Source of the DNA: Ruminococcus turbiniformis
GTDB lineage: Bacteria > Bacillota > Clostridia > Lachnospirales > Lachnospiraceae
DNA: 64,000 bases
Reading direction: 5' to 3'
Assembly: GCF_020687545.1 (NCBI RefSeq)
Contig: NZ_JAJEQX010000013.1
Coordinates: 30,381 to 94,380, forward strand
Part shown: in pieces, positions 24,231 through 32,978 of the stretch
How the letters are laid out: each line of letters starts with the position of its first letter
Position numbering within the stretch: position 1 is the first letter of the stretch
Program-made: the position numbers and the translations under genes
The notes under the pieces: generated by a model
Databases searched by the model: none
What the model was told of the DNA's origin: nothing
What the model saw: the letters and a program-made list of their open reading frames with translations, nothing else

Positions 24231-24499
24231 CCGAAAACAGGGGCTATTCTTAAGACGTATTCTGCGGGGATGGAGGACGGCTCTGGATTCCGCTCCAGGG
24301 ATATAAGTGAAACTAAGAGTTCCAGCGATGGACTAAATGCAAGGACAGCCGGGGCTTAACTCGCTGACGCTCAAACAAGCGCCCCGCCTGCCCTAACGTC
24401 CCTCACTGGAACTCTAAGTTTCACTAATACCCTTCCGAAGTCATCCGCCGCCATCCTCCATCCCCGCAGGATTTTTCTTGAAATGGGGCTGTTTTCTGG
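24231..24499. repeat. Long imperfect hairpin element LH1
   Basis: About 270 bases fold back almost end to end. Matched blocks include GAAAACAG with CTGTTTTC, TCTGCGGGGATGGAGGA with TCCTCCATCCCCGCAGG, GTGAAACT.AGAGTTCCAG with CTGGAACTCT.AGTTTCAC, and CCGGGGC.TT with AA.GCCCC. The tip is AACTCGCTGACGCTCAAAC. There is no open reading frame. See LH2 for the related copy. Confidence 0.75.
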
Positions 24500-24609
24500 G
24501 CTTTCCAAGCCGGAAGTTAATGAATATATAGCTGTCACAAAAAGTAGGCGCGGACGGAAGGTTCTTCGGATTCGAGAGTCTTCAAGCCGCGCTGATTACG
24601 CTTTACAGA

Positions 24610-24953
24610 CTATTTAGACAGTAACATTTCCGACAGGAAATGCGCAGGAAGCGGAGCGGACGATTTGAGTATACTTTCTGGGGGAAGGAGACAGCCGGGA
24701 GATGTGACTTTGGAGGAATCCGTTGAAAATCTTAAGGGCGGAGAGATGTTGTTAATCGGCGCGCAGGGATTGTTTGAACGGAGTGAGTTGCCCTGTGCGT
24801 CGATTTGCTTTTAAACATCTCTTCGGCCTGTTAGATTTTCCGGATTCTGGAACGGAGCATCGCACGGCTGTCCCCTTTTCACAGAATATGTATTGGGGCA
24901 CTTCCGCTCCGCTTCCGGACGTATTTGGCAAGAAATATTATTGTGCTAAATAG
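24610..24953. repeat. Long imperfect hairpin element LH2
   Basis: About 344 bases fold back: CTATTTAG with CTAAATAG at the base, GGAAGCGGAGCGGA with TCCGCTCCGCTTCC, GACAGCCG with CGGCTGTC, GAATCCG..GAAAATCT with AGATTTTC.CGGATTC, and GAGATGTT with AACATCTC. The tip reads TTTGAACGGAGTGAGTT, a variant of the LH1 tip on the opposite strand, so LH1 and LH2 belong to one family in inverse orientation. There is no coding capacity. The stretch 24209-25022 otherwise shows nothing. Confidence 0.75.
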
Positions 24954-24959
24954 CTGGAC

Positions 24960-25022
24960 TGTGTCAAAAAACAGCACCAGTATGCATACGGAGGGCTCAC
25001 TCTAATGCACACTGATGCTGTT
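24960..25022 (-). terminator. Terminator of the 46-residue peptide gene
   Basis: On the minus strand AACAGCA.CAGT.TGCAT pairs with ATGCA.ACTG.TGCTGTT, followed by TTTTTTG. It begins about 20 bases after the stop of the small gene. Confidence 0.85.
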
Positions 25023-25040
25023 ACTGCAGAAATTATTTTT

Positions 25041-25181
25041 TTATCTCCGGTTCCGTTCCTGTACAGGCACTCTTACCGGAACCGGCTCCGGGATCAGTCC
25101 CGGAACAAGTCCGTTCAGGATCTCTTTCAGTTTCTTTCCAATCGTGCTGTTTAATAATTTATAATAAAGTTCTAATGACAT
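25041..25181 (-). CDS. Small 46-residue peptide gene
   Basis: Encodes 46 residues: an amphipathic basic N-terminal half (MSLELYYKLLNSTIGKKLKE...), then a Val/Pro-rich segment (PGLIPEPVPVRVPV) and a basic end (QERNRR). Evidence that it is real: AGGAGG eight bases before the ATG, a promoter CTGACA-N17-TAGAAT (25258-25230) and a strong terminator right after it, making a complete monocistronic unit. There is no signal peptide of normal type. I do not recognise it; a signalling, membrane-active or toxin-like peptide is possible but unproven. Confidence 0.65.
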   Translation of the reverse strand: MSLELYYKLLNSTIGKKLKEILNGLVPGLIPEPVPVRVPVQERNRR

Positions 25182-25229
25182 ATACCCAACCTCCTGTTGA
25201 ATGAATCATCTTTCAAGTTCCATGATTGC

Positions 25230-25258
25230 ATTCTACCAGAAGAATTGTGTTTTGTCAG
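25230..25258 (-). promoter_or_regulatory. Promoter of the 46-residue peptide gene
   Basis: CTGACA (25258-25253), 17-base spacer, TAGAAT (25235-25230) on the minus strand. Confidence 0.7.
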
Positions 25259-25321
25259 TGATTTTATCACTAATTTTAGAATTGTTTATACTTCTTTAAT
25301 TATGGTGAAAATTCTGTGTTC

Positions 25322-26107
25322 TCATGATTTCCTCTCGTAGAGGAACTTTACATGCTCGTACACCTTAGCGAAATCCACCTCGCACTCCCCGTTCCATATC
25401 CTTACCGGAACCTTTGCGTCAAACCCGTAGATCACCGGATACTCTTCATTTTCAAAGTCGTACACGATCACTTTTTTCATGTCCGGATCAATCATCCAGT
25501 ATTCCCGCACCCCCGCGTTCAGATACTTGTTCAGCTTGATCACGGAATCCTTCTTCTTCGTCGATTTGGACAATACTTCAATGATAAAATCCGGCGCGCC
25601 GTACACACAGCGGCTGATCACCTTGCTCCTGTCACAGACAATCATCACGTCCGGCTCCACCATCGTCTTTTCGTCACAGTCAAGCTGCACGTCTGTCGGA
25701 GCGATCAGCGGAAGGCACTCGCCGTCTTTTCCAAGTACGTGGTGAAGCAAAATGCTGTAAACATATCCGGTGATCAGCTGGTGGACAGACAGCGGTGCAG
25801 TCATGTTGTAGATTACCCCGTCGATCAGTTCCACCCGCATGTCATCCGGTATCACGTGGTAGTAGTCGTCCAGTGTATACTCCCCCTGCTTTTTCGTCAT
25901 ATAGGCTTTCGGCGACTCGCGGATCACCATGCCCCCGTGATCCTCCAGCACCTGCTCCAGAGCCATCAGCGTCTCATATCTGGGCGTCAGGGTGATCCCG
26001 CCGAGGACCTTCTGCACAGTCCCGAGGGGGACGCCCGACAACTCCGCGATCTGTGCGTTTGTATAGCCCAGTTCTTTTTTCCGTTCCTGCATCTCCTTCA
26101 CTGTCAT
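25322..26107 (-). CDS. Uma2-family (DUF820) nuclease-fold protein with N-terminal HTH
   Basis: 261 residues from the ATG at 26107 (GGAGGAACAG upstream). Residues 1-60 are an XRE-like helix-turn-helix (MQERKKELGYTNAQIAELSGVPLGTVQKVLGG). From about 75 it is an Uma2 restriction-endonuclease-like domain with PDVMIVCD, PDFIIEVLSKST..KD..IKLNKYL and REYWMIDPD, giving the D...ExL/K arrangement. The cellular role of Uma2 proteins is poorly known. The fused DNA-binding domain suggests action at specific DNA sites or self-regulation. Confidence 0.82.
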   Translation of the reverse strand: MTVKEMQERKKELGYTNAQIAELSGVPLGTVQKVLGGITLTPRYETLMALEQVLEDHGGMVIRESPKAYMTKKQGEYTLDDYYHVIPDDMRVELIDGVIYNMTAPLSVHQLITGYVYSILLHHVLGKDGECLPLIAPTDVQLDCDEKTMVEPDVMIVCDRSKVISRCVYGAPDFIIEVLSKSTKKKDSVIKLNKYLNAGVREYWMIDPDMKKVIVYDFENEEYPVIYGFDAKVPVRIWNGECEVDFAKVYEHVKFLYERKS

Positions 26108-26278
26108 GGCTGTTCCTCCTTCTGTTTCTCCTTCTGTTTCTCTCTGTTCTGACCATATCATGTTGCTATCCGATTTTCAACCATTTTCTGCGCAAAAGTA
26201 TCCATAAATTATCCATTTTGATAAATATGGCCTTATTTTGGATATTTCCAGCACAAGAGAAACAGATCCATGCCCTGC

Positions 26279-26307
26279 TTTACTTTTCCTGCCATCCTGT
26301 CTATAAT
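26279..26307 (+). promoter_or_regulatory. Promoter of the response-regulator gene
   Basis: TTTACT (26279-26284), 17-base spacer, TATAAT (26302-26307). Apart from this and the promoter side of the Uma2 gene, the 26108-26408 gap shows nothing. Confidence 0.65.
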
Positions 26308-26408
26308 ACACACATGCGCTGCTGCGCGGATAAAATGCGTAACCGTTCAGCCCGCGCCATTCGCAAAGCCGCACTGCTGCTAAAATATGGATAACGGAGG
26401 GAAATGAT

Positions 26409-27092
26409 TTGTACACAATTCTCATTGTTGACGACGACGTATATATCGGCGATATGCTGGAGGAAATTCTGGCAGGGGAGGGCTATAAAACCGCGCGGGC
26501 GTACTCCGGAACCGAGGCTCTTATGTATCTGTCCTCTTCCCGCCCGGACCTGGTTCTCCTCGACCTGATGCTCCCGGGCTTAAGCGGCGAGGAACTGCTT
26601 CCCCTGATCAAAGGCATTCCCGTGATCGTTGTAAGCGCCCGGGCGGAAACATCCGACAAGGTAGATCTGCTCCTGGGCGGCGCGTCAGATTATGTCACAA
26701 AGCCTTTTGACACTGCGGAACTGCTTGCCCGGATCGCCGTACAGCTCCGGAAAGGTGTCTCCTCCGACAGCGGCAGTGTGCTGGCCTTCCATTCCCTACG
26801 GCTGAATACAGACTCCCGTGAGGTCACGGTATCCGGTGCTCCGGTGCGGCTGACCCAGACAGAATACGCCATCCTGAAGCTTCTGATGCGCAATCCGTCC
26901 CAGGTCATCACCAAGTCTCTTATGCTGGAGCGAATCAGCGAAGACACTCCCGACTGCACGGAAAACTCCCTGAAAGTCCATATCAGCAATCTGCGCAGGA
27001 AACTGAAATCTGTCGATGGAAACGATTATATCGAAGCCGTCTGGGGAATCGGCTTCAAACTGAATGAGGAGATCGTTACCGGGGAATCTTAA
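26409..27092 (+). CDS. OmpR-family response regulator
   Basis: 227 residues from a TTG after GGAGGG. Receiver domain with acidic pocket DDD at 8-10, phosphoacceptor Asp52 (LVLLDLMLPG) and lysine in VTKPFD. C-terminal winged helix (residues ~130-225) with the VRLTQTEYAILKLL and NSLKVHISNLRRKL segments. It is the first gene of a block with an ABC transporter and the sensor kinase three genes downstream, the arrangement of peptide-antibiotic sensing and detoxification modules. Confidence 0.93.
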   Translation: MYTILIVDDDVYIGDMLEEILAGEGYKTARAYSGTEALMYLSSSRPDLVLLDLMLPGLSGEELLPLIKGIPVIVVSARAETSDKVDLLLGGASDYVTKPFDTAELLARIAVQLRKGVSSDSGSVLAFHSLRLNTDSREVTVSGAPVRLTQTEYAILKLLMRNPSQVITKSLMLERISEDTPDCTENSLKVHISNLRRKLKSVDGNDYIEAVWGIGFKLNEEIVTGES

Positions 27093-27227
27093 CTGATTCT
27101 TTACTCTTTTCTTTACCGCTCTCTTAACCGGTGTCTGCCAGAATGACCATAACAGTTCGGATCTATCATTGTCATGCTGCTCTCTGCCTGACGCAAACCG
27201 GACTGAATACTTCAAGGAGGAACACCA

Positions 27228-28142
27228 ATGGAATACATTCTTACAGCAGAATCACTGAACAAGCATTATAAGAATTTCAAGGCGCTTCAGGATTTTTCCA
27301 TCCATGTGCCCAAAGGCGCCATCTATGGATTCGTCGGGAAGAACGGAGCGGGCAAGACGACTCTGATCCGTCTGATCTGCGGGCTTCAGAGACCGACATC
27401 CGGCACTTACCGCCTGTACGGCGTGCCGAATACAGACGCGGGCATCGCAAAATGCCGCCGCAGGATGGGTGCGGTCGTAGAGACTCCTTCCATCTATCTC
27501 GATATGACGGCAGAAGAGAATCTGAAGGAACAGTTCCGGATCATCGGACTTCCTTCCTTTGACGATGTTCCGGATCTTCTGGCACTCGTAGGGCTGAAAA
27601 ACACAGGGAAAAAGAAAGCGAAACATTTCTCCCTCGGTATGAAGCAGCGCCTCGGGATCGCTGTCGCCCTGGCAGGCCGTCCGGATTTTCTCATCCTCGA
27701 TGAACCTGTCAACGGCCTTGACCCCCAGGGAATCATCGAGATGCGCGAACTGATCCTGAAGCTGAACCGGGAACAGGGGATCACATTTCTCATTTCCAGT
27801 CATATCCTGGATGAGCTTTCCCGGCTCGCCACCCATTACGGCTTCATCGACAGCGGTCATATGATAAAGGAGCTGAGCGCGGAAGAACTGGACGCAGCAT
27901 GCCGCAAATGCATCCGCGTGCAGGTGTCTGACGTGCGGGCTCTCGCAAGAGTACTAGACGGGATGGACATTTCCTATACCATACTCTCCGACACGATGGC
28001 GGACATATTCGGAAAAGTCAATATATCTGACCTCGCCCTCGCTCTTTCCGAAGACGGGTGCGATATTCTCTCCATAAACGAAAGGGAGGAGAGTCTTGAA
28101 AGCTATTATGTCAATCTGATCGGAGGAGGGAAAGAAAGATGA
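27228..28142 (+). CDS. ABC transporter ATPase, bacitracin/lantibiotic-export type
   Basis: 304 residues, with AAGGAGG before the ATG. Walker A GKNGAGKTT, signature FSLGMKQR, Walker B LILDEPVNGLDP, and ISSHILDE. The C-terminal ~80 residues form the regulatory extension typical of BcrA-like and lantibiotic-immunity ATPases. It overlaps the permease gene by four bases. Likely role is export or resistance to a peptide antibiotic sensed by the flanking two-component system. Confidence 0.9.
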   Translation: MEYILTAESLNKHYKNFKALQDFSIHVPKGAIYGFVGKNGAGKTTLIRLICGLQRPTSGTYRLYGVPNTDAGIAKCRRRMGAVVETPSIYLDMTAEENLKEQFRIIGLPSFDDVPDLLALVGLKNTGKKKAKHFSLGMKQRLGIAVALAGRPDFLILDEPVNGLDPQGIIEMRELILKLNREQGITFLISSHILDELSRLATHYGFIDSGHMIKELSAEELDAACRKCIRVQVSDVRALARVLDGMDISYTILSDTMADIFGKVNISDLALALSEDGCDILSINEREESLESYYVNLIGGGKER

Positions 28143-28981
28143 ACAGACTGTTATCCGCAGATTTCGCGAAATTAAGGAAATACAAATTTTTTTGGTTCAG
28201 CACCGCAGGCATGTTTCTGTTTGGCATATTTATGGTGAGCATGTCCTATATCGCCTTGATCGAGTACGGGGAAAAACCGGATCTTTCCAATACCCTGTTT
28301 ATCTATGCGCTCACTGTGGTGTTTATCATACCGGCCTTTGTCAGCCTCTTCATCGGGACAGAGTACAGCGACGGCACAATCCGGAATAAGATGATTATCG
28401 GGCATACCCGCACAGCGATTTATCTGTCTAACCTGATCGTCTGCTCTACAGCCGGGCTTGTCTTCTGCATTGCTTATCTTGCAGGAGCTCTCGCTGTCGG
28501 CATCCCGCTCTGCGGCCTGGAAGATGGAGCACTCCGGGGCATTGTGATTCTGGTTCTGTGCAGCTTTCTCATGTCGTTTGCCTTCACATCCCTGTGTACA
28601 CTGACCGGAATACTCTGCCAGAACAAGGCACTGGCTGCCGTAATCAACATTCTCGCGGCCTGTTTTCTCATTGTCATGTCGATCTACGTCTTCTCCAAGC
28701 TGGAGGAGCCCGAGACATACATGACTGCAAACATCATCACAACAGAAGAAGGGGAAATACGCGAAATGCAGGAAGTAGACAATCCCGGCTATCTTAAGGG
28801 AACCGAGCGGGATATCTACCAGTTTTTCAACGATTTTCTCCCGACCGGCCAGGCGGTGAACATCACCCAGGGCGGCGGTCTGGCTGAGAAACCCGAATTT
28901 CTTGCAGCATCATCTGTATTCATCACTGCCGCGGCGGCCGGAATCGGCATCTTCGTGTTCCGCCGCAGGGACGTAAAATAA
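28139..28981 (+). CDS. ABC-2 type permease
   Basis: 280 residues with six predicted membrane segments (first at about 16-36, last at about 255-275) and an extracellular loop of about 55 residues between the fifth and sixth. SDGTIRNKMIIGHTR is the cytoplasmic coupling-helix motif common to ABC-2 permeases. It pairs with the preceding ATPase. Confidence 0.85.
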   Translation: MNRLLSADFAKLRKYKFFWFSTAGMFLFGIFMVSMSYIALIEYGEKPDLSNTLFIYALTVVFIIPAFVSLFIGTEYSDGTIRNKMIIGHTRTAIYLSNLIVCSTAGLVFCIAYLAGALAVGIPLCGLEDGALRGIVILVLCSFLMSFAFTSLCTLTGILCQNKALAAVINILAACFLIVMSIYVFSKLEEPETYMTANIITTEEGEIREMQEVDNPGYLKGTERDIYQFFNDFLPTGQAVNITQGGGLAEKPEFLAASSVFITAAAAGIGIFVFRRRDVK

Positions 28982-29009
28982 TATCAAACAAAACCGGAGG
29001 AATAAAAAT

Positions 29010-29921
29010 ATGGTATTCTGGCTCTGCTGCCTGACCGGCGCGCTTACACTCATCATTTTCTTTCTGTGCGTAAAGATCTTCATGCTCAGAAAATCTGCCG
29101 ACGAAATCGCTGAGGGATTTGCCGTCAGAACAAAGTCAGACACCAATACACTGATCGATATATCAAGTCGGGATTCTCATATGAGAAATCTTGCAATTAC
29201 CATTAATAAAGAGCTAAAGAAACTTCAAAGTGACAGAAACAGATACCAGCAGGGCGATCTCGAGCTGAAAAACTCCATCACCGGCATCTCCCATGACCTG
29301 CGCACGCCGCTGACAGCGATCTGCGGCTATCTTGACCTTCTCGACCGGGAGGAGAAATCAGAAAACGCGGCCCGGTATTTAAAGATTATCCGGGGCCGTA
29401 CAGAGATCATGCGTCAGCTCACTGAGGAGCTTTTCCGCTATTCTGTATTTACCACTGTATCAGGCGGTACCCCGGATGAACCGGTTCTCTTAAACCGGGC
29501 TCTTGAAGACAGTCTCTCGGCTATGTATGCTTCCCTGAAACACCGGAACATTTCTCCTGAGATCTCCATTCCGGATAAGCCGGTCAGCCGGATGCTCAAC
29601 CGCAACGCCCTCTCTCGCATCTTCGGAAACATCATAAGCAACGCCCTCAAATATAGCGACGGTGACCTCCGGGTCACGCTGACTGAGCAGGGAGAGATCT
29701 GCTTCTCCAACCACGCTTCCCGACTTGACGAGGTCAGTGTCGGGCGGCTTTTCGACCGTTTCTACACTGTTGAAACAGCCTCCTCGGAGTCCACCGGACT
29801 GGGACTCTCCATCGCAAGAGCTCTGACCGAGCAGATGGGCGGAACGATTGCAGCAGAGTATACAGATGAAACTCTCTGGATTTCTATCGTCTTTCCCGAG
29901 CAGCGCTCTCAACCTTTCTGA
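29010..29921 (+). CDS. Sensor histidine kinase
   Basis: 303 residues with only one or two short N-terminal membrane segments (residues 3-26) and no extracellular sensor domain, as in intramembrane-sensing kinases that work with ABC transporters. H-box ISHDLRTPLTAICGYLDLLD with His95; N box FGNIISNALKYS; G boxes RLFDRFY and STGLGLSIA. The last codons and the stop lie in a 22-base tandem repeat. It partners with the response regulator at 26409. Confidence 0.9.
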   Translation: MVFWLCCLTGALTLIIFFLCVKIFMLRKSADEIAEGFAVRTKSDTNTLIDISSRDSHMRNLAITINKELKKLQSDRNRYQQGDLELKNSITGISHDLRTPLTAICGYLDLLDREEKSENAARYLKIIRGRTEIMRQLTEELFRYSVFTTVSGGTPDEPVLLNRALEDSLSAMYASLKHRNISPEISIPDKPVSRMLNRNALSRIFGNIISNALKYSDGDLRVTLTEQGEICFSNHASRLDEVSVGRLFDRFYTVETASSESTGLGLSIARALTEQMGGTIAAEYTDETLWISIVFPEQRSQPF

Positions 29922-29996
29922 GCAGCACTCTCACACTCTCTGAGCGGCGCCCCTCACTCGCTGAGCGGCGTCCCCTCACTCGCTGAGCGGCACTCT
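29898..29996. repeat. 22-base tandem repeat joining two convergent genes
   Basis: Four and a half units of about 22 bases (one of 21), consensus GAGCGGC-R-CYCTCA-CTC-CT, run from the last codons of the sensor kinase to the stop of the convergent gene. Units start at 29898, 29920, 29942, 29963 and 29985. Both flanking stop codons fall inside the array, so copy-number change would alter the protein ends. Confidence 0.85.
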
Positions 29997-30730
29997 TAAT
30001 TTTCCTGGCCGACACTTTCAATAAGCATCCCGTCCAGACTGTCCATGTCCTCCCTGTCAATCAGGAACTCCCGGAATCCTTCTTTTGTGACATGAAGCGT
30101 GATTTCCTGCGCCTCGCCGTAGAGCATTCCGGCATCTGCCTGATCTTTCAGCACATTGTAATAAATCTGGTAAATCTCATTTCGCATTTCCTCGTCAGAT
30201 GGCATCTCCCCTCCCTGCATAACGCTCTCTGTCACCTGATCCGCATAGTCCTGGGCCATCAGCTGAAAAGAGGCGTATGTATCCGGAAAGAGGGTGATCG
30301 GTTTGACTTTGACTTCCACCGCATAAGTCCCGTCCTCCTGACGAACCGGCTCTCCTACCGTATAGCTTACCCGTTTCGCGATCTCTCCGAAAAGTTCCCG
30401 GTACTCCGGCTGCATCTTCTCCGGCATGTCGGAAGCCTCAAATCCCTCCATCGTCGCATCCAGGTTGTCTTCAAACACGCTCCCCGCTGCCTCCTCTGTC
30501 GCCCCGGTAATCTCCATATAAAGAGCAGTCTCATCTTTATATGACACATCGAGCATCGCTTTTACATACTCTCCTGCATCGAACCGGTCCAGATAGAGAT
30601 ACACTCCGACAGCAGCGCACAGCGCAATAACAGCCAGAACCGCCGCGGTTATGATCCACTTTCTCTGTCTCGATGCAAGTTCTGCCACGGCTTCCTTCAT
30701 TGATCTTCCTGTTTTTCCCATTTCTTCCAT
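29996..30730 (-). CDS. Membrane-anchored protein of unknown function
   Basis: 244 residues from the ATG at 30730 (AAAGGAGG upstream; an earlier in-frame start lacks support). A basic cytoplasmic N-terminus is followed by one membrane segment (about 25-49) and an acidic extracellular domain of about 190 residues rich in Glu, Tyr and Met. The overall design resembles DUF5105/lipoprotein-like proteins of Firmicutes, but I cannot assign a family. The transcript of the ABC module upstream runs the other way, so it is probably independent. Confidence 0.65.
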   Translation of the reverse strand: MEEMGKTGRSMKEAVAELASRQRKWIITAAVLAVIALCAAVGVYLYLDRFDAGEYVKAMLDVSYKDETALYMEITGATEEAAGSVFEDNLDATMEGFEASDMPEKMQPEYRELFGEIAKRVSYTVGEPVRQEDGTYAVEVKVKPITLFPDTYASFQLMAQDYADQVTESVMQGGEMPSDEEMRNEIYQIYYNVLKDQADAGMLYGEAQEITLHVTKEGFREFLIDREDMDSLDGMLIESVGQEN

Positions 30731-30914
30731 TTTTGATTTTCCTCCTTTCCGGGCGCGTCCCGTTTGCAGCATCCCGGGATAATACACGGCTTCCGGGGTG
30801 TCAGGCAGGCCCGGACTTATAAGCGCCGCCTGTACAAAAATACCGCGCCATACTGTAATCTGCCACAGTATAGCACGGTATTCCTACAAAAAAGGAAGAA
30901 TCCTGTCGTCTCCG

Positions 30915-32978
30915 TTATTCTCTTTTCATCACACAGTCTACCCTGATCAGGGAATTTGTCTCCTCGTCCGTCACCACAGCTTCCACATCGCCTGTGTGTT
31001 CCAGCGGACAGAGCAGCGGCTGAATGTCAAGCTCATCCGGCACAAGCTTCTGCGCCAGCTCCGCGATCTCGTCGGTCTTGTCGTAGACAGACAGATGCAC
31101 TCCGCCCGACACATTCGCAGGCACCGGCGTGCTTTCCAGCACTTCCACCGAATCGATCGTGTAATCCGCCAGTGCATTTCCCGTATCCGTTCCATACCTC
31201 TCGAGCAGTCCGCATGTCTTTTCAAAAAACGGGTACACGGGAAGATCCGACGCACTGCCGTCTGTGGATGACCGGATTCTCACAAACCCGCAGGGAAGGA
31301 CCGCCGACAGCTCCTCCATCTCAAGAGAGGAAATGTCCTCTCTCCAGGCTTCAAGAAGCGCCTCTTTCTCATCCGCATTCAGTGGAAGGTCCCTGTCCTT
31401 TACTCCGTCTCTCCACGTGAACCGGTCTTCCGATACATCGGAAAGCTTCACCGCCGGATACGCTGCCGTCTTGTATTCTTCCGTATTATACACCGCCGAG
31501 AAAGCCGCCAGCTGCGTTTCCGTCACCGGGTAAGATCTGTAGCGGCATGTTCCGTTCTCCATCCGGTAACAGACAGTCGCGCGGGTAATTTCTGCCGAAG
31601 TTTCCTCCGACTGTGTTTCTGAGGTCTGCACTTCCTCAGGCTGCATTCCTGTCGTCTCCATTCCTGCAGTCTGCACATCACCGCTGCCTCTGACCACGTC
31701 TTCCAGCCACCCGAGAAGCGCGGCCTTTCCTTCTCCACTCAGTTCATACTGCGCAAGCTGCCCGTCGATAACATAAGTATCCCCGTACACCGCTTCTCTG
31801 TATGTATCGTAGTTCATGTCAAGCCCGTTGATACTGATTCCCACGGCCTGAGCATCCTCCGGAAACCAGCCGTCATAGGCAGGCGCTCCGACCGCAAACG
31901 CTGCACCCGCACATACTGCCGCTGCCCCGGTGCCCGCAAGCTGCCATCTTCTCCGCATCAGTTTCGCACCCGGCTTTTTCAGAATCCCTTCCATCAGACA
32001 GTGGACTCCAACACAGACGGCGGCAGCCCCGGCTGCAGACATTGCAGCGGTTCCCGGACGGTTTCCGGCGCCCGCAGTCCCCGTGAGCAGTTCCGTAAAA
32101 AAAGAAAACACAAGGATTCCGCACAGAAAGGTTACCCACGTCTCAACCACCCGTTCCGCAGGAAGAAGGACGAACGCCCGTCCGACTCTCTCTGTCTGAC
32201 GCGCCTTCTGTGCGAAAGCAAACACGGCAAACAGCGCGAGAATCCATACAAAAACTGCAAGAATCAGACTGATATCCGGCGAAAATGCAAGAATATTCGG
32301 TTTCAGATACAGTTCCCTGCCAAACAGTCCTGAGGCCAGGTCCAGCGGTGAAAGTACAGAATTCAGCAGCTCTGTCAACGGAATTCTGTAATAAGCATCA
32401 AAATAGTTTTCCGAAAGTGGTATACACGCGCCCTGGATCAAAAGTGGGAACCCTGCCGTCAGCACCGCTCCCGCAAGCACGGCAGAGACAATATTTCCGC
32501 ACACCGTAAGTGATGCAATCCCGATATGATAGAACAAGAAAAACACTGCAGCACAGACAAATATGCTCTTCCCCGTGTAGCTTCCTGTGTAAGGATCAAA
32601 TGACGTGTCAATCGACGCCTGATATATTCCGCACGCAGCCATAACCAGAACTGCCGGAACCGCCCCGTGGATGATTCCGTGCACATATCTGCTCCAGAAT
32701 ATCGTCTTCCTGCTGACCGGAAGACTGTAATAGAAATCCAGCTTCGCCGGCTGCAGCAGGTAGAAGAACTCCAGAAGCGCCATGACAATTCCAAGCGCCG
32801 CACATCCGCGCCACAGCTCAACGCTTCCAATTCCAAAAAAGGTGTTTTCCGTATCAAAGCTAAGCCGGGTCAGAGAGAGAATACCGTACAGCACCGCAGT
32901 TCCCCATCCCGCACATGCCGCCAGATGGCCCCTGCCCGACTCGCGCACCCAGCTAATGAAGCACTTTGCGGATGTCAT
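30915..32978 (-). CDS. Large ABC transporter membrane protein
   Basis: 687 residues. About ten to twelve membrane segments lie within residues 20-370, with FYYSLPVSRKTIFWSRY, the cytoplasmic motif of ABC-2-type permeases. An extracellular domain from about 375 to 687 is Glu/Thr/Ser-rich and contains a low-complexity stretch (repeated TSETQSEE-like units near 455-475). It overlaps the ATPase gene upstream by 26 bases. Substrate unknown. Confidence 0.75.
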   Translation of the reverse strand: MTSAKCFISWVRESGRGHLAACAGWGTAVLYGILSLTRLSFDTENTFFGIGSVELWRGCAALGIVMALLEFFYLLQPAKLDFYYSLPVSRKTIFWSRYVHGIIHGAVPAVLVMAACGIYQASIDTSFDPYTGSYTGKSIFVCAAVFFLFYHIGIASLTVCGNIVSAVLAGAVLTAGFPLLIQGACIPLSENYFDAYYRIPLTELLNSVLSPLDLASGLFGRELYLKPNILAFSPDISLILAVFVWILALFAVFAFAQKARQTERVGRAFVLLPAERVVETWVTFLCGILVFSFFTELLTGTAGAGNRPGTAAMSAAGAAAVCVGVHCLMEGILKKPGAKLMRRRWQLAGTGAAAVCAGAAFAVGAPAYDGWFPEDAQAVGISINGLDMNYDTYREAVYGDTYVIDGQLAQYELSGEGKAALLGWLEDVVRGSGDVQTAGMETTGMQPEEVQTSETQSEETSAEITRATVCYRMENGTCRYRSYPVTETQLAAFSAVYNTEEYKTAAYPAVKLSDVSEDRFTWRDGVKDRDLPLNADEKEALLEAWREDISSLEMEELSAVLPCGFVRIRSSTDGSASDLPVYPFFEKTCGLLERYGTDTGNALADYTIDSVEVLESTPVPANVSGGVHLSVYDKTDEIAELAQKLVPDELDIQPLLCPLEHTGDVEAVVTDEETNSLIRVDCVMKRE

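Noticed and set aside
29898..29996. CRISPR array
   Set aside because: Units are contiguous without unique spacers, so this is a simple tandem repeat. No cas genes occur in the window.
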